Under the pieces are notes generated by a model that saw nothing but the letters and a program-made list of their open reading frames with translations, did not search any database and was not told where the DNA came from. Of a DNA stretch of 35,962 nucleotides, positions 1-11,200 are shown one piece after another. The first letter of the stretch is position 1; the number at the start of each line of letters is the position of its first letter. A program made the position numbers and the translations under genes. Origin of the DNA: Labilithrix sp. (GTDB taxonomy: Bacteria > Myxococcota_A > Polyangia > Polyangiales > Polyangiaceae); the NCBI GenBank assembly GCA_019637225.1, contig JAHBWC010000082.1, forward strand, positions 1-35,962, given 5' to 3'.

Positions 1-137
1 GTCGGCGGCGGAGGCGGAGGCGCGGCCGACGGCGTGTGGACCGGCGCGGCCGCCCGCATCGGAGGCACGGACTCGAGGGCGCTCGGGTCGAGCTCCGCGT
101 CGGGGCTGGTCGACCGGTCGTCACGGCCTTCAGGCAT
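1..137 (-). CDS. N-terminus of an unknown proline-rich protein (partial, runs off the left edge)
   Basis: An open minus-strand frame starts with ATG at 137-135 and continues without a stop to base 1, giving 45 residues. It begins MPEGRDDRSTSPDAELDPSA and ends in an Ala/Pro stretch finishing with six prolines. A GGGAG Shine-Dalgarno-like sequence lies just upstream on the minus strand, which favours this start. The acidic then proline-rich composition is typical of disordered N-terminal tails of myxobacterial regulators and envelope proteins. The functional domain lies outside the window, so no function can be given. It follows the lipid kinase gene on the same strand after a gap of about 167 bp and could be co-transcribed with it. 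Confidence 0.5.
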   Translation of the reverse strand, partial: MPEGRDDRSTSPDAELDPSALESVPPMRAAAPVHTPSAAPPPPPP

Positions 138-304
138 CTCGTCTCCCGGCCTCCCCGCGTACGTGAGCGCGTGGGCCGCGACGCGCAGCCCGCGCCTTCA
201 CGATACCGGATCGAGCGCCCGGAGGTAGCTCCAGGCTCGATCGGCGCGCGCGCTCGACGCGTCCGGCCTCGCGGCGCTTGACACGTCCGGCGCGCGCGCG
301 GGCG

Positions 305-1315
305 TCACTCGATGCCGAGCATCCGCCAGTCGATGGCGTCGACGTGGCGCTCGGAGCGCTTGAGCTCCACCGTGAGCCGCGACCCGATCGCCTCGCCGCC
401 GATCTGGAGCGGCACCGCTCGTGAGAACGTCATCCTCACCTCGGTGGCGAACCAGTCGTGCATCCCGCGGAGCGGGTGCTCGCCGCGCCACAGCTTCGGG
501 ATGTCGAGGACGGCGCTGAGGGCACGCTGGTCGTAGACGCGGACGTTCAGCAGATCGAACAGGCGCTCGGCGAACGGGTACGCCTTGAAGCCGTAGCCGA
601 ACTCCGGGCAGGTCGCGGCGCCCGCGACGCTCATCATGCCCTCGTAGAGGATCGTGCCGCGCCGCGCGCCCTCGAGGCGCGTCAGGCGTCGCCCCTCGTC
701 GATCACGTAGACCTCGTCGCCGAGGTTCTCGATGATCACGTGCGGTCGCCCGTGGAGCAGCGTCTTCGGGACGGTGCGCGTGAGCATCGCGGTGAGGTAG
801 CCCCACACGCTCTTGGCCAGGCGGCTCGAGGGCGACTGCTGCACCTGCTGGCGGTAGTCGTCGAGCACCTGCGCGTCCCAGCCGCAGCCGCCGAAGAACG
901 TGAGGATGCCGTCGCACTCGAAGAGCGCGCACCTCCGCGTCGGAAGCGCGCGGTGGTGCTTCGCGAGCGCTCGGACGCAGGTGTCGAGCTTGCGCGCGCC
1001 GAGCGCGTGGGCCCACGCGTTGCCGGTGCCGAGCGGGAGCGCGCCGACGGGCGGGAACGGCGCGCCCTTCGGCACCACGCGATCGAGCGCGTTGAGGAGC
1101 GTCACCGCGGAGCCGTCGCCGCCGGCGGAGAGCACGGCGCGGATCGACCCGGCGTTCTCGAGGACGCCGCGGAGCAAGCCGTCGACCTCCGGGATGCTGC
1201 GCGTGAGGCGGACGGTGGCGCCGGGGAGCGCGCGCGCGATCTGCGCCGCGACGCGGCGTCCGCCGCGCTTCGCGTTCGCGTTCACGAGGATGTAGAGACC
1301 GCTGCCTGCCGTCAT
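305..1315 (-). CDS. Diacylglycerol/sphingosine kinase-family lipid kinase (YegS/DagK-like)
   Basis: The 336-residue protein belongs to the DAGK catalytic family, which phosphorylates a lipid hydroxyl, classically diacylglycerol to phosphatidate, at the inner face of the membrane. The nucleotide-binding signature GGDGSA is at about residues 65-70 and LPLGTGNAWA at about 93-102. The usual family forms are GGDGT and LPxGTGNDFA, so the Asp after GTGN is replaced by Ala. The rest of the chain fits the C-terminal beta-sandwich of the family. The ATG at 1315 was chosen because the upstream acyltransferase ends with TGA at 1320-1318, leaving two bases between stop and start, a strong sign of translational coupling. 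The true substrate cannot be told from sequence; diacylglycerol is the default guess given the PlsC-like neighbour. Confidence 0.85.
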   Translation of the reverse strand: MTAGSGLYILVNANAKRGGRRVAAQIARALPGATVRLTRSIPEVDGLLRGVLENAGSIRAVLSAGGDGSAVTLLNALDRVVPKGAPFPPVGALPLGTGNAWAHALGARKLDTCVRALAKHHRALPTRRCALFECDGILTFFGGCGWDAQVLDDYRQQVQQSPSSRLAKSVWGYLTAMLTRTVPKTLLHGRPHVIIENLGDEVYVIDEGRRLTRLEGARRGTILYEGMMSVAGAATCPEFGYGFKAYPFAERLFDLLNVRVYDQRALSAVLDIPKLWRGEHPLRGMHDWFATEVRMTFSRAVPLQIGGEAIGSRLTVELKRSERHVDAIDWRMLGIE

Positions 1316-1317
1316 GA

Positions 1318-2079
1318 TCAGAGGCCGCTCGCGATGGAGCGCCTGACCTCTTCGGCCAGCGCGTCGCGGGCTGCCTTCGGCGCGAGGTGGGCGAACCGCG
1401 CCGGATCGCACGGAGGGTGGATGGTCACGAAGACCTCGACGCCCGCCCTCGAGCGCATGCCCTTCGCGCGGAGGACGTCGCGCGTCCCTCGGATGCTCAC
1501 CGGGAGGATCGGCGCACCGGTCCCGAGCGCGAGGACGAAGCCGCCCTTCTTGAACGGCAAGAGCTCGCCGGTCGGGCTCCGCGTCCCCTCCGGCGCGATC
1601 CACATCGGGACGCCGTCGGCGAGCTTTCGCTTGGCGTCCTCGAGGCTCGCGATCGCGCGCTCGGTGTTCTTGCGGTCGATCGAGATGAACCCGGCGGCCT
1701 TCATCGCGCCACCGAAGACCGGGACGTCGAAGAGCTCGCGCTTCGCGACCATGCGGATGCTCGAGCCGAGCACGTAGTAGATGACCGCCACGTCGTAGTG
1801 CGACTGGTGGTTGCTCATCACGAGGTAGGTGCTCTCGCCCGGCGCCCGCGTCGGGATGTTCTCCCGGCCGTGGACCGAGATCATCATCTCGCTGTTGGCG
1901 ACGATGCGGCTCGCCCACGACTCGAGTCGGTCGTCGCAGACCTGTCGCGAGACCGTCCCGCGGAAGGCGTCGACGACGGTCGGCGCCGAGACGTAGAGGG
2001 TCTCGTAGACGTTCCGGAGAGAGAGGAGGAGGGACTTCCCGAGCGGCAAGGCGGTGTCCGACAAAACGGCGGTCGTCAT
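1318..2079 (-). CDS. PlsC-like 1-acyl-sn-glycerol-3-phosphate acyltransferase
   Basis: The 253-residue protein has the two key blocks of the glycerolipid acyltransferase family: an HX4D motif (NHQSHYD, His91 to Asp96) and the PEGTRS block at about 163-168. The spacing between them is normal. Such enzymes acylate lysophosphatidate to phosphatidate at the cytoplasmic membrane. There is no long N-terminal membrane segment, only moderately hydrophobic stretches, so it may be peripheral or anchored by a short helix. A GGGAGG sequence abuts the ATG at 2079 with no spacer, so the exact start is slightly uncertain. It is the first gene of a two-gene unit with the lipid kinase, and the two products could converge on phosphatidate. 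It is transcribed divergently from the giant TPR gene. Confidence 0.85.
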   Translation of the reverse strand: MTTAVLSDTALPLGKSLLLSLRNVYETLYVSAPTVVDAFRGTVSRQVCDDRLESWASRIVANSEMMISVHGRENIPTRAPGESTYLVMSNHQSHYDVAVIYYVLGSSIRMVAKRELFDVPVFGGAMKAAGFISIDRKNTERAIASLEDAKRKLADGVPMWIAPEGTRSPTGELLPFKKGGFVLALGTGAPILPVSIRGTRDVLRAKGMRSRAGVEVFVTIHPPCDPARFAHLAPKAARDALAEEVRRSIASGL

Positions 2080-2211
2080 CCTCCCACAGAACGCGCCCCG
2101 ACGACCCGCGAGAACGTCCGCGCGCGCGGCGTGGTCGCGCAGGCAAACCGCTGCTTGATCGCGAGGGAAAGGCTCAATACCATCGCTGCGCCGAAGTCTG
2201 TCACGTCGTCT

Positions 2212-2245
2212 TTCTCGAATGATGTAGCCGGTTTACATTCGAGAA
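2212..2245. promoter_or_regulatory. 10-bp inverted repeat in the divergent region before the giant TPR gene
   Basis: The arms TTCTCGAATG (2212-2221) and CATTCGAGAA (2236-2245) are perfect reverse complements around a 14-base spacer. The element lies 20 bases before the ATG of the giant TPR gene and is markedly AT-richer than its surroundings. It could be an operator for a dimeric regulator acting on the divergent acyltransferase and TPR genes, or an mRNA leader hairpin. An alternative inner pairing ATGTA/TACAT also exists. The symmetry is seen directly; the function is inferred. Confidence 0.5.
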
Positions 2246-2265
2246 CCGTTTCCCCCGAGATCAAG

Positions 2266-5200
2266 ATGAGCGCCAACACGATTCGCAACGCCCTCGGCGT
2301 CCTCCAGGACGAGCCCGACAACGAGCAGGCCTGGAGCGAGCTCCGCTCGACGCTCGGGTATTCGACAGGGCAGGGGTCGGTCGATCCGGGCGAGATGGGG
2401 GCGACCGAGCTCGCGTCGCTCCTCGAGGCAGCGCGCCGCGCGCACGAGATGCGGCGGGAGTACGAAGCGGTCGCGGAGCTGCTCGAGATCGAGGCGGCGC
2501 TCGCGACGGGCGATCGCGAGGCCGAGCTCGTGGAAGAGCTCGCGCGCGTGCGCGACGACGTCCTGCTCGACGACGCGGGGGCACTCGCGGCCTACCGCCG
2601 CGTGCTCGCGCTCCGTCCCGGCGACGCCGGCGCCGAGGAGGCGATCGAGCGCAGCGAGGTCAAGCGGGGGAAGTGGAAGGACCTCGCGCAGAAGTACTTC
2701 ACCGAGGCGAAGAGCGCGAACGATCCCGCGTTCAAGAGCTCGCTCCTCGTCAGCGCCGCCGAGATCGCCTACCGCTACGCGCGCCCCGAGCTCGAGGCGC
2801 GCGCGCGCGAAGAGGCCAAGAAGGAAGAGGAAGAGAGCGGCCCGAAGAGCAAGCGCAAGGGAAAGAAGAAGGACAAGGGCGCCGCGAAGGACGGCAAGGA
2901 CCCGCGCCGCGATCTGCTCGAGAAGATCATCGGCCTCCTGCGCGACGCGCTCGTCTCCGACGCGAAGAACCGCCGCGCGGCGATCCTCCTCGAGCGCATC
3001 CTCGGCGGCGAGGAGCGCTGGGAGGAGCTGGCGACCGCGCTCGACGGGTTCGCGGCCGACGTCACCGCGAAGGACGAGAAGCTCGCGGCCTACACGCGCC
3101 TCGCGCGCGTGCTGAAGAAGAAGATCGGCGCCAAGGACCGCGCCGTGACGGCGTACGAGAAGATCCTCGACCTGTCGCCCGGCCACCCCGAGGCGACGCG
3201 CGCGCTCGTCGACCACTTCACCGAAGGCGAGCAGTGGGACCACCTCGTCTCGCTCTACGACGGCCAGCTCCAGGGCGGCGGCGTCCGTCCGGGCCAGGAG
3301 GTCGGCGTCATCCTGCAGATCGCGATGGTGAACTGGCGGATGCGGCAGAAGGCCGACGCCGCGGAGCCGTACTTCGAGCGTCTCCGAAAGCACGAGCCCG
3401 CGCACCCCGGGATGCTCGACTTCTTCCGCGAGTGGTGCGTGCAGAAGGGCGAGCAGACCCGCCTCGTCCAGATCCTCACCGACGCCCAGCGCGCGATGTC
3501 CGACGGGCCCGAGCGCGCGAAGCTCGCCGGCGAGATCGCCCAGCTCGCCGAAGAGGGCGCGAACGCGCAGAAGGCGATCGAGCAGTGGCGGACCTTGCTC
3601 CGGTCGCAGCCGAACAACGCCGAGGCGCGCGAGGCGTTGAAGCGCCTTTACCGCACGAGCGGGTCGTACAACCACCTCGCCGATCTGCTCCGCTCGGAGC
3701 TCGAGCGCGTCGCCCCCGACGACGGCGCCACGCGCCTCCCGGTGCTCCGCGAGATCGCGCAGATCTACCGCGAGAACATCAAGAGCGACTCGGCCCTCGT
3801 GACCGTGCTCTCGCAGATCATCGCGCTCGACGCCGCCGACGCCGACGCCGTGCGCGAGCTCGCGCGCGTCTACGAGGCGCTCGGCCGCTGGCGCGATCTC
3901 CTGACGACGCAGATGCGCCTCGCCGAGCTCGAGCCGGACCAGGCCGTGAAGGCCGAGCTCTACCGCGCCGCCGGACGGCGCTGGCTCGAGCAGTTCTCGA
4001 ACGTGCAGAACGCCGTCGAGGCGTTCGAGAAGCTCCGCGAAGCGGCGCCCGACGACCGCGAGGCCGTCGAGAAGCTGAAGGAGCTCTACGGAAAGCGCCG
4101 CGCGTACCGGCAGCTCTACGAGCTCTACGACGCCGAGTCGAAGCGCGCGAGCGGCGCCGAGCGGCGCGAGCTCTGGGTCGAGATGGCTCGGATGGCCTCG
4201 GATCGCCTAGACCGCGGCGCCGACGCGACGCGCCTCTACAAGCTGATCCTCGCCGACGATCCGGACGACGCGGCCGCGCTCGACGCCCTCGAGAAGCAGG
4301 CCGAGCGCGACAAGGACTTCGCGACGGTCGCCGAGGTGCTCGAGCGCCGCGTGCAGATCGCCGACGACCCGCAGGCGCGCCTCGGGCTCCTCCAGAAGCT
4401 CGGGAGCGTCTACTCCGACCGCCTCCAGGACCACGCCGGCGCGCTCCGCGTCTGGCGCCGCGTGCTCGATCTGAGCCCCGGTCAAGCGAAGGCCCTGCGG
4501 ATCCTCCGCGAGAGCTACCTCGCGATGGCCGACTACGACGGTCTGACCGAGCTCTACGCTTCGACGAGCGACTGGGAAGGGCTCGCCGAGGTCCTCTCCG
4601 GCACCGCCGATCGCGCGACCGAGACGCAAGCGAAGGTCGAGCTCTCGTTCCGCGTCGCCGCGATCTACGAGGACAAGCTCGGCGCGCCCGAGCGGGCGTT
4701 CCGCGCGTACGAGCGGGTCCTCTCGGTGAAGCCCGACGACGAGCGCGCGGCCGCCGCGCTCGTTCCGCTCTACGAGCGTGAAGAGAAATGGGCGCGCCTG
4801 CCGGCGCTCTACGAGGTGCTCCTCACGCACGCGAGCGACGACGCCGGGCGTCGCGCTCTCTACGGGAGGCTCGCTCGGGTCACCGGCGAGCGCCTCTCCG
4901 ACAAGACGGCCGCCTTCCGCTACGCGAAGAAGGCCTACGAGCTCGCGCCGGCCGAGGCGGGCGCGCTCGCCGCGCTCGAAGAGTGGGCACGCGCGTCCGG
5001 CGAGTGGGGCGGGCTCGCGCAGGCGATCCAGGCGCGCCTCGAGGCGCTCTCCTCGTCGGGTGCGGACAGCGGCGACGAACGTCGCGAGCTCAGGATGAAG
5101 CTCGCCGAGGTCTCGGCGATTCACGCCGGCCGGCCCGACGACGCCGTCGAGGCGTACAAGGAGCTCATCGAGGCGAACCCCGAGGACGAGGCGGCGATCG

Positions 5201-8200
5201 CCGGGCTCGACCGGCTCCTGCGCTCGTCTCCCGATCGACAGGGCGATCTCCGCTGGCTCTTCCGTCTGCGCGTGAACCGCGCCGAGGGGCGCGCGGCGAC
5301 GCCGCTCCTCGCCGAGTGGGCGCTGCTCGAGGAAGAGGCGTTCGGTGAGGCCGCCAAGGCGACCGAGATCTACAAGGAGCTCCTCGGCATCGATCCGGAG
5401 CACGTCGTGTCGCTCCGCGCCCTGTCGCGGCTCTTGCTCGCCGCCGGCGACGCCGCCGGCGCCGCGGCGACCCTCCAGCGCGAGCGCGACCTCGAACAAG
5501 GCGATCGGCGCGTCGCGCGCGAGCTCGATCTCGCGCGGCTCTTCCTCGGGCCGCTGAAGGACCCGCGCGAGGCGCTCGCGTGCGCGAAGCGCGCGCTCGA
5601 GACCGCGGAGTCCGCCAGCGACGCGCACGCGCAAGCGATCGCGCTCGTCGAGGAGCTGATGCCGCTATCCGAGACGCGCAAGGACGCGGCGATCCTCCTC
5701 GAGACGGCGTACGCGGCCGCCGGGCAGTTCGAAAAGCAGGGCGACGTGCTCGCCGTGCTCATCGCGACGGCGCCCTCGAAGCAGGACCGCCTCGCGCTGC
5801 ACCTCCGGCTCGCTGCCGTGAAGCAGAACCTCGGCGATCGGCTCGCTGCGTTCGAGGTCCTGGCGAAGGCCGCGCTCGACTACCCGTCGGAGCTCGATCT
5901 CTGGGACCGCCTCGCCGTCCTCGCCAACAAGACGGGCAGGACGCAGCAGTTCGTCGAGACCATCGCGCAGGCGTTGCCGGAGACGGGCACGTCCGGGCTG
6001 CCGCCGCATGTCGAGATGGACCTCGCCGAGCGCGCCGCCACGCTCTACGACGAGAACCTCGGAGAGATCGACCGCGCCACGCCCTACCTCGAGCGCATCC
6101 TCGCGCACGACGCGGGCAACGACCGCGCCTTCCTCCGCCTGAAGCAGATCCTGACCACGCGCGAGCGCTGGAGGGACCTCGAGGCGCTCTACGAGCGCAT
6201 GCTCGCCGCGACGGAGAGCCCCGAGCGCCGGACCGATCTCCTCGCCGAGGTCGCGATCATCGCCGAGGAGATCACTGGCGACTCGCCGAAGGCCATCCAG
6301 TACTACGAGCGCATCCTCGAGATCGAGCCGGGCCACGAGCAGGCCATCTTCGCGCTCGACAAGCTCTACGCGGCCTTCGAGCGCTGGCAGGACCTCGCCG
6401 ACCTCCTCCGCCGCCGCATCGAGCTCGCGGGGAGCACCGCGGGCGGCCAGCTCCGGCTGCGGCTCGGCACGCTCCTCTTCGTCAGGCTCGCCGATCCGAA
6501 GGGCGCGCTCGACCAGCTCGAAGAGGTCGTCCTCGCCGACGCGTCCAACCGCGAGGCGCGTGAGCTCGTCGAGAAGTGCCTCGAGCACGCGGAGCTCCGG
6601 CAGCGCTCGGCGATCATCCTCGAGGGCGTCTACTCCGACCGCGAGGAGATCCGCGATCTCGTGCGCGTGCTCGAGATCCGGCTCGAGTTCGTCGCCGACG
6701 ACGTCGAGCGCCGCGAGCTCCTGCGCCGCGTCGCGGAGCTGCGCGACGAGCGGCTCACCGACGACGCCGGCTCGTTCGAGACGTACGCGCGGCTCCTGCC
6801 GCTCTCGCCCGGCGACGTCGAGGCGCGGCAGCGCTACCTCGAGATCGCCCGGCGCATGGGAAGGCTCGAGGACGCCGCCGAGGTCTTGCTCGCGACGGCG
6901 AAGAACGCCGAGGCTCCGCAGCCGCGTGCCGAGATCCTCGGCGACGTCGCGAAGATCCACGAGGACGCCGGCCAGGTCGAGCGCTCCGAGGGCGTCTACC
7001 GGCAGGTGCTCGAGCTGGCGCCCGAGGATCCGTCGATCGCTTTGCCGGCGACGCGCGCGCTCGAGCGCATCTACGTGGCCGGTGGGAAGAACCGCGAGCT
7101 CGCCGACGTGCTCCGCGCGCAGGTGAAGCTCGAAGAGCACACCGACGTGCGGCGCGAGCTCCTCGGCCGCCTCGGCACGCTGGCCGAGGAGGCGCTCTCG
7201 GACGACGCGGCGGCGATCGCCGCGTGGAAGGAGCGCCTCGACGACGACCCCGCGGACGAGGAGGCGCTCGCGTCGCTCGACCGCCTCTACGAGCGCGCCG
7301 GCGACCACCGGAGCCTGGTCGAGGTCCTCCGCAAGCGTGAGGAGAACGCGGACGACGCCGAAAAGCGCAAGGTCCTGATGGGTCGCGCGGCGAAGACGCT
7401 CGAGACCCTCGGCGAGGTCGACGAGGCCATCCTCGCGTACCGCGCCGTGCTCGACGACTTCGGCGCCGATCGCAAGGTGCTCGGCGCCCTCGCGTCCCTC
7501 TACGAGAAGGCCGAGCGTGCGCGCGATCTCTCCGAGACGCTCGAGGCCGACCTCGCGCTCGCCGTCGAGCCGCTCGACCGCATCGAGCTCCTGACGCGCA
7601 TGGGTGACGTGCGCCGCAAGAGCCTCGGCGAGATCGCCGAGGCGATCGAGGCCTACCGGCAGGCGCTCACGATCGATCCGGCGACGGCGCCCGCGCGCGA
7701 GGCGCTCGAGGCGCTGCTCGGCGACGAGGGGGCGCGCGTCGAGGCCGCGGAGATCCTGCGTCCGCTCTACGAGTCGTCCGGCGCGGACGACAAGCTCCTC
7801 CGCGTCCTCGACATCCAGATCGAGGAGGAGACCGGGCTCGACGCGCGGCTGGAGCTCTACGCCCGCGCGGCGTCGGTCTCCGAGGGCCTCGCGTCGTCGC
7901 GCACCGCCGACGCGGGCGGCGATCTCGCGCGGGCGTTTGCCTACGCTTCGCGCGGTCTGCGCGATGCCGCCGCCGAGCCGTCGGTCGACGACTGGATCGC
8001 GCGCGCCGAGCGCCTCGTCGAGCGCACCGGCAGCTGGGCGGACCTCGTCGAGCTCTACCGCTCCGTCGCCCCCGACGTCCTCGACGAGGACAAGCAGGTC
8101 TCGGTGCTCCTCCGGATCGCCGAGCTGGCGCGGACGAAGCTCGCCGACCCCGCGCTCGCCAAGCAGTGCCATCGGCGCGCCCTCGAGCTCCGACCCGACG

Positions 8201-11200
8201 AGACGCGCGCGCTCGAGGCGCTCGAGTCGCTCCACGAAGAGGCCGGCGAGCACGAGCACCTCATCGACGTCTTGAAGCGACGCGCCGAGATCGCCGAGAG
8301 CGACGACGACAAGCGCGTCATCCTCTACAAGCAGGCGAAGACGTGCGACGACGCGCTCGGCGATCGCGATCGCGCGATCGGCGTCTACGAGCAGATCGTC
8401 GAGCTCGGGCTCGACGCGCCGGCCGTCCTCGCCCTCGAGCGCCTCTACGCGGCGTCGTCGCGCTGGGGCGATCTCGTCGCCCTCCACGAGCGCGAGCTCG
8501 GCGTCGACGAGACCAGCTCGGAGCGTCGCGCGACCTTGTATCACGCGCTCGGTCGCGTCTTCGAGAAGGAGCTGTCCGAGTCCGAGCGCGCGTTCGAGGC
8601 GTGGGGCGAGGCGCTGCGCGTGGATCCGACGCACGACGCGACGGTCGCGTCGCTCGAGCAGATCGTCCTTGATCGCGCGACGGGCGACCGGGAACAGGCC
8701 GCGCGAGCCGCCGAGATGCTCGAGGCCGTCTACCTGACGCGGCTCGACTGGCGGAAGGTGATGGGAGCCGTCGAGGCGCGCCTCGAGGGGAGCCAGGATC
8801 CCGACGAGCGTCGCGAGTTGCTCCGGCGCCTCGCGAAGCTCCACGAGGAGCAGGAGGAGAACTACCGCGCCGCCCTCGACGTCATGGCGAAGCTGCTCGC
8901 CGAGGACGTCACCGACGAGTCGACGTGGGCCGAGCTCGAGAGGCTCGCGCGCGTCGCGAGCGCGGAGGACCGCCTCGCGGAGATCTTCGCCGCGGAGCTC
9001 GAGAAGGTGAGCGCCGACGAGCCCGCGACGGCGCGCCTCGCGTTCCGCACGGGCGAGCTCTACGAGGCGCTCGGAGCGCAGCGACGCGTGTCCGACGCCG
9101 CCGAGGGAGCGCACGCCGGACAGAAGGAGACCAACCGCGCCCTCCAGTTCTACCGGCGCGCCTACCAGTTCGCGCCCGAGGACGAGCAGCAGGCGTTCCA
9201 GGCGATCGATCGGCTCCTCGCCGCGGCCAAGCGCCCCGCCGAGCGCGTCGCGCTCTACCGCGACGCCCTCGAGTACCGCACCGACGTCGTCGATCGCGTC
9301 GCCACGCTCCACACGATCGCGAAGATCGAAGAAGAAGAGGTCGGCGAGGACGACGAGGCCATCGTCACGTTCCGGAACATCCTCGACGTCGACGAGACCG
9401 ACGCCACCGCGCTCGACGCGCTCGGCCGCCTCTACACGCGGCGCGAGAAGTGGCGCGACCTCGGCGATCTCCACCGGCGCCGCGCCGAGCAGAGCGCGCT
9501 CCCGGAGGAGGAGGCGAAGTGGCGCCTGTCGCTCGCCACGGTGCTCGACGGAAAGCTCGAGGACACGGCCGGCGCGCTCGACGAGCTCGAGTCGGTCCTC
9601 GAGCTCGTGACCCCGCGCGTCAGCGAGACCGGCGAGCCGTCGCCGAGCTGGGCGGGCGCCGTCCAGGCGCTCGAGTCGATGCTGAGCCGCGAAGACTACC
9701 GTCCGCGCGTCGTGGAGCTGCTTCGCCCGATCTACGAGCAGGCCGACGACTGGCAGAAGCTCGTCGAGATCGCGCGACACCGCTACGAGATCGCCGGCAG
9801 CCCGAACGAGAAGGTCTCGGTCCTCCGCGACACCGCGCGGCTCTTGGAAGAGCGCGGCAACGATCTCGTCCGCGCCTTCGACTGCCTCAAGGAGGCGTTC
9901 ACGATCGATCCGGACGACGGCGACACGCGCGAGGAGCTCGATCGCGTCGCCGTCGCGACGTCGCGCTGGGACGACCTCGCCGACGCGTACGAGCAGGGCA
10001 TCGAGAAGCTCGACGGCATCGGCCGGCGCGAGCTGCTCGAGGCGCTCGCGAAGCTCCACGACAAGCGCCGCGACGACCCGCGCAAGGCGCTTGCCGCGTG
10101 GGAGCGGCTGTTCTCGCTCGACGAGTCGGACGCCCGTCCGCTCGACGAGATGGACCAGCTCGCGACCTTGCTCTCCGACTGGCCGACGCTCGTCCGCGTG
10201 CTCGCCAAGCGCGCCGAGCTGACGAACGACGACGAGGAGCGCGCGAGCCTCTGGCGCCGGATCGGCGAGGCGCGCCGCGACATGCTCGAGGACCAGCAAG
10301 GCTCGATCGACGCGTACGAGCGCGCCCTCGAGCTCGAGCCGGAGAGCGCCTGGACGCTCGACAACCTCATTCCGCTCTACGAGGAGAGGAACGACGCGGC
10401 GCGGCTCGTCGATCTGTACCGGCGCCGCGTCGACCTCTGCGCCGAGTACGATCCGGACGGCATCACCGACGATCGAGACCTCAAGCATCGGCTGCTGCTC
10501 GACGCGGCGCGCTGCTACGAGGTCGGCCTCCAGGACCGCCGCGAGGCCGTTGCGCTCCTCGGCCAGGCCCTCGCGACCAAGCCGAACGATCCCGAGGTCA
10601 TGAAGCGCCTCTCGGACCTGTACGAGGCCGAGCGGATGTGGCCCGAGCTGCTCGACAACCTCCGCGCCGAGGTCGAGCTCGCCGCCGACAGCGCGGCCAA
10701 GGTCGAGACGACCAAGCGCATCGGGCGCCTGCTCGCGACCGAGCTCGACGATCACGGAAAGGCGCTCGAGGCGTACCGCGAGGTGCTCGCCGCCGGCTAC
10801 GACGAGGACGCGGCTCGCGCCGTGCGCCAGATCGGCGAGACCCGCGACGAGCTCCGTCGCGAGGCGGCTGGAGTGCTCGAGCCGGTGCTCGCGGGCGCGG
10901 GCAAGCACGAAGAGCTCGCCGACGCCCTCGAGATGCGCTTGCGCGCGGAGTCCGAGCCGCTCGACCGCGCGGGCACGCTCCGCGCGATCGCGAAGGTCGT
11001 CGAAGACTCGCTGCGCGATCTGCCGCGCGCCGAGGACGCCCTGCTCCGGGCGCTCGGCGAGCAGCCGGACGACGCCGCGCTCCACGCGGAGATCGAGCGC
11101 GTCGCGGGCCTGATCGGCAAGGACGGCTGGTCGCGCTACGCCGACACGCTCGGCGAGCGCTCGGCGTCGATCTTCGACGCGAAGATCACGGCCGACCTCT

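Noticed and set aside
278..283. Exact TTGACA on the plus strand
   Set aside because: It would drive transcription antisense to the lipid kinase and no -10 follows at a suitable distance.
1387..2265. Upstream extension of the giant TPR frame by 293 codons
   Set aside because: It lies antisense to the acyltransferase, is Arg/His/Asp-rich without TPR character, and crosses the divergent promoter gap. The ATG at 2266 fits better.
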